This document shows positions 62,091 to 64,000 of a stretch of DNA of 64,000 bases, piece by piece (positions within the stretch are counted from its first letter, which is position 1; each line of letters starts with the position of its first letter). The DNA is from Hydractinia symbiolongicarpus. Lineage: Eukaryota > Cnidaria > Hydrozoa > Anthoathecata > Hydractiniidae. The stretch covers positions 4,092,001 to 4,156,000 of the forward strand of contig NC_079887.1 of the NCBI RefSeq assembly GCF_029227915.1. Direction: 5' to 3'. The position numbers and the translations under genes are program-made. Under the pieces are notes generated by a model. The model had not been told where the DNA came from and did no database searches. It saw only the letters and a program-made list of their open reading frames with translations.

Positions 62091-64000
62091 TACGAAGAAA
62101 GTACCCAGGGAGTAAACTTATTTCCCGAACGATTTTTTATATTATTTTTTCACCACTAAAACGCATGAGACTTGTAGTTTTCAAAAATGTTTTCATTTTT
62201 GATAGGACGCTGAATAAAAGAAGTTTAATCGCCGGCAAACGAAAACCCGCGATTTCCCGTAAATCCCGGACTCGGCCCGTATAGTCAAAAGTATACAAAG
62301 AAAGTACCCAGGGAGTAAACTCATTTCCCGATCGATTTTTTATATTATTATTTCACCCCTAAAGCCCATGAGACTTGTAGTTTTTAAAAATGTTTTCATT
62401 TTTGATGAGACGCTGAATAAAAGGAGTTTAATCGCCGGCAAACGAAAACCCGCCATTTCCCGTAAACCCCGGACTCGGTCCGTATAGTCAAAAGTATACA
62501 AAGAAAGTAACCAGGGATTAAACTCATTTTCCGAACGATTTTTTGAATTATTTTTTCACCACTAAAACGCATGAGACTTGTAGTTTTCAAAAATGTTTTC
62601 ATTTTTGATGAGACGCTGAATAAAAGAAGTTTAATCGCCGGCAAACGAAAACCCGCGACTTCCCGTAAATCCCGGGCTTGGCCCGTATAGTCAAAAGTAT
62701 ACAAAGAAAGTACCCAGGGAGTAAACTCATTTCCCGAACGATTTTTTAAATTATTTTTTCACCACTAAAACGCATGAGACTTGTATTTTTCAAAAGTGTT
62801 TTCATTTTTGATGAGACGCTGAATTAAAGAAGTTTAATCGCCGGCAAACGAAAACCCGCGATTTCCCGTAAATCCCGGGCTTGGCCCGTGTAGTTGAATG
62901 TATATAAAGAAAGTACCCAGGAAGTAAACTGATTTCCCGAACGATTTTTCAAATTATTTTTGCACCACTAGAACGAATGAGACTTGTAGTTTTCAAAAAT
63001 GTTTTCATTTTTAATGAGACGCTTAATGAAAGAGTTTTAATCGCCGGCAAACGAAAACCCGCGATTTCCCGTAAATCCCGGGCTTGTCCCGTATTGTCGA
63101 ATGTATACAAAGAAAGTGCCCTGTGAGTAAAGTCATTTCCAGAACGATTTTTTAAATTATTTTTCCACCACTAAAACGCATGAGACTTGTAGTTTTCAGA
63201 AATGTTTTCATTTTTGATGAGACGCTGAATAAAAGTGGTTTAATCGCCGGCAAACGAAAACCCGTGATTTCCCGTAAATCCCGGGCTTGGTCCGTATAGT
63301 CAAAAGTATACAAAGAAAGTAACCAGGGAGTAAACTCATTTCCAAAACGATATTATAAATTTTCTTTTCACCACTAAAACGCATGAGAATTGTTGTTTTC
63401 AAAAATGTTTTCATTTTTGATGAGACGCGGAATAAAGGAAGTTTAATCGCCGGCAAACGAAAACCCGCCATTTCCCGTAAACCCAGGAATCGGCCCGTAT
63501 AGTCAAAAGTATACAAAGAAAGTACCCAGGGAGTAAACTTATTTCCCGAACGATTTTTTATATTATTTTTTCACCACTAAAACGCATGAGACTTGTAGTT
63601 TTCAAAAATGTTTTCATTTTTGATAGGACGCTGAATAAAAGAAGTTTAATCGCCGGCAAACGAAAACCCGCGATATCCCGTAAATCCCGGACTCGGCCCG
63701 TATAGTCAAAAGTATACAAAGAAAGTACCCAGGGAGTAAACTCATTTCCCGAACGATTTTTTAAATTATTTTTTCACCACTAAAACGCATGAGACTTGTA
63801 GTTTTCAAAAATGTTTTCATTTTTCATGAGACGCTCAATGAAAGAGGTTTAATCGCCGGCAAACGAAAACCCGCGATTTCCCGTAAATCCCGGGCTTGGC
63901 CCGTATAGTTGAATGTATACAAAGAAAGTACCCTGTCAGTAAACTCATTTCCAGAACGATTTTTTAAATTATTTTTTCACCCCTAAAACGCATAAGACTT
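62090..64000 (+). repeat. Second copy of the 45.24-47.15 kb segment, runs off the window
   Basis: The match is at offset 16848 to the last base, including GATATCCCG (46815 against 63673) and CCCTGTCAGTAAAC. Class a is at 61598 and 63019, 1421 bp apart, so the regular a-g heptamer is present here. The window ends inside a monomer at CATAAGACTT. Confidence 0.85.

Larger units (their letters stand above)
1..64000 (+). repeat. Satellite DNA array, 203-bp monomer, about 316 head-to-tail units
   Basis: Every line of the window can be aligned to one 203-bp monomer. Recurrent landmarks (GAGACTTGTAG, GACGCTGAATAAAAG, ATCGCCGGCAAACG, GTATACAAAGAAAGTACCC, TTCCCGAACGATTTTTT) come back in the same order and orientation from first to last base. 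The distance between the first monomer start (26) and the last (63994) equals 316 units once the visible deletions are counted: one of 132 bp, two of 13 bp, six of 3 bp and some single bases. A representative monomer has 36 G and 41 C, so 38 % GC. No non-satellite stretch, inverted segment or target-site duplication was seen. Strand is given only as the reading direction used here. The array runs past both window ends. Family name and host are not recognised. Confidence 0.98.

Noticed and set aside
1-64000. CRISPR array
   Set aside because: Repeat units are 203 bp with no unique spacers; all sequence between landmarks is itself repeated.
1-64000. rDNA intergenic-spacer subrepeats
   Set aside because: Spacer subrepeats can have similar length, but no rRNA coding sequence appears in 64 kb and higher-order structure of this depth fits a satellite better.
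1-64000. Transposon or retroelement remnants, tRNA or rRNA genes
   Set aside because: No stretch departs from the monomer. No terminal repeats, primer-binding site, reverse-transcriptase-like frame or tRNA arms were seen.
1-64000. Telomeric or simple-sequence repeats
   Set aside because: No run of short telomere-type motifs or microsatellites; the longest simple runs are T tracts of about 6-10 bases inside each monomer.

Overview
The whole 64 kb window is one uninterrupted, head-to-tail tandem satellite array. The basic monomer is 203 bp, about 38 % GC and rich in CpG. I count about 316 monomer units, all in the same orientation. I find no gene, RNA gene, transposon, inversion or unique sequence anywhere. 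This is eukaryotic constitutive heterochromatin of centromeric or pericentromeric/knob type. The species cannot be read from the repeat. Many class-defining variants are CpG-to-TpG/CpA changes, which points to a genome with cytosine methylation (a plant is plausible), but this is inference only.

Layout, left to right. 1-2.0 kb: mixed monomers with a doubled 609-bp trimer. 2.0-6.9 kb: monomers in 5/4/5/7-unit steps, marked by a 200-bp variant with a 3-bp deletion. 6.9-8.16 kb: a shortened forerunner of the next block. 8.16-19.3 kb: a 14-monomer higher-order repeat (2842 bp), present as full copies and as 10-mer and 7-mer deletion derivatives. 19.3-22.5 kb: mixed chimeric monomers. 22.5-26.06 kb: a doubled tetramer and block-3-like units, ending in a 132-bp deletion. 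26.06-28.04 kb: a shortened copy of 18.3-20.7 kb. 28.04-29.26 kb: three apparently identical 407-bp dimers. 29.65-35.3 kb: a 2829-bp 14-mer present twice, itself built from 5-mers. 35.28-37.72 kb: a 1218-bp 6-mer present twice. 37.7-39.0 kb: a copy of 21.4-22.6 kb. 39.0-64.0 kb: a separate, more homogeneous domain based on seven monomer classes (a-g, 1421 bp), rearranged into 5-, 6-, 7- and 9-mer tandem copies.

No genes work together here. The content is the record of unequal exchange, local amplification and conversion in a satellite. The points most worth checking are a conserved 9-bp-stem hairpin in each monomer with a compensating variant, a second small stem with a compensating swap, and the fact that many chimeric joins and deletions fall in or next to the first hairpin. 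The short open frames on both strands (up to 117 codons) are by-products of a 203-bp period and are not annotated as genes.
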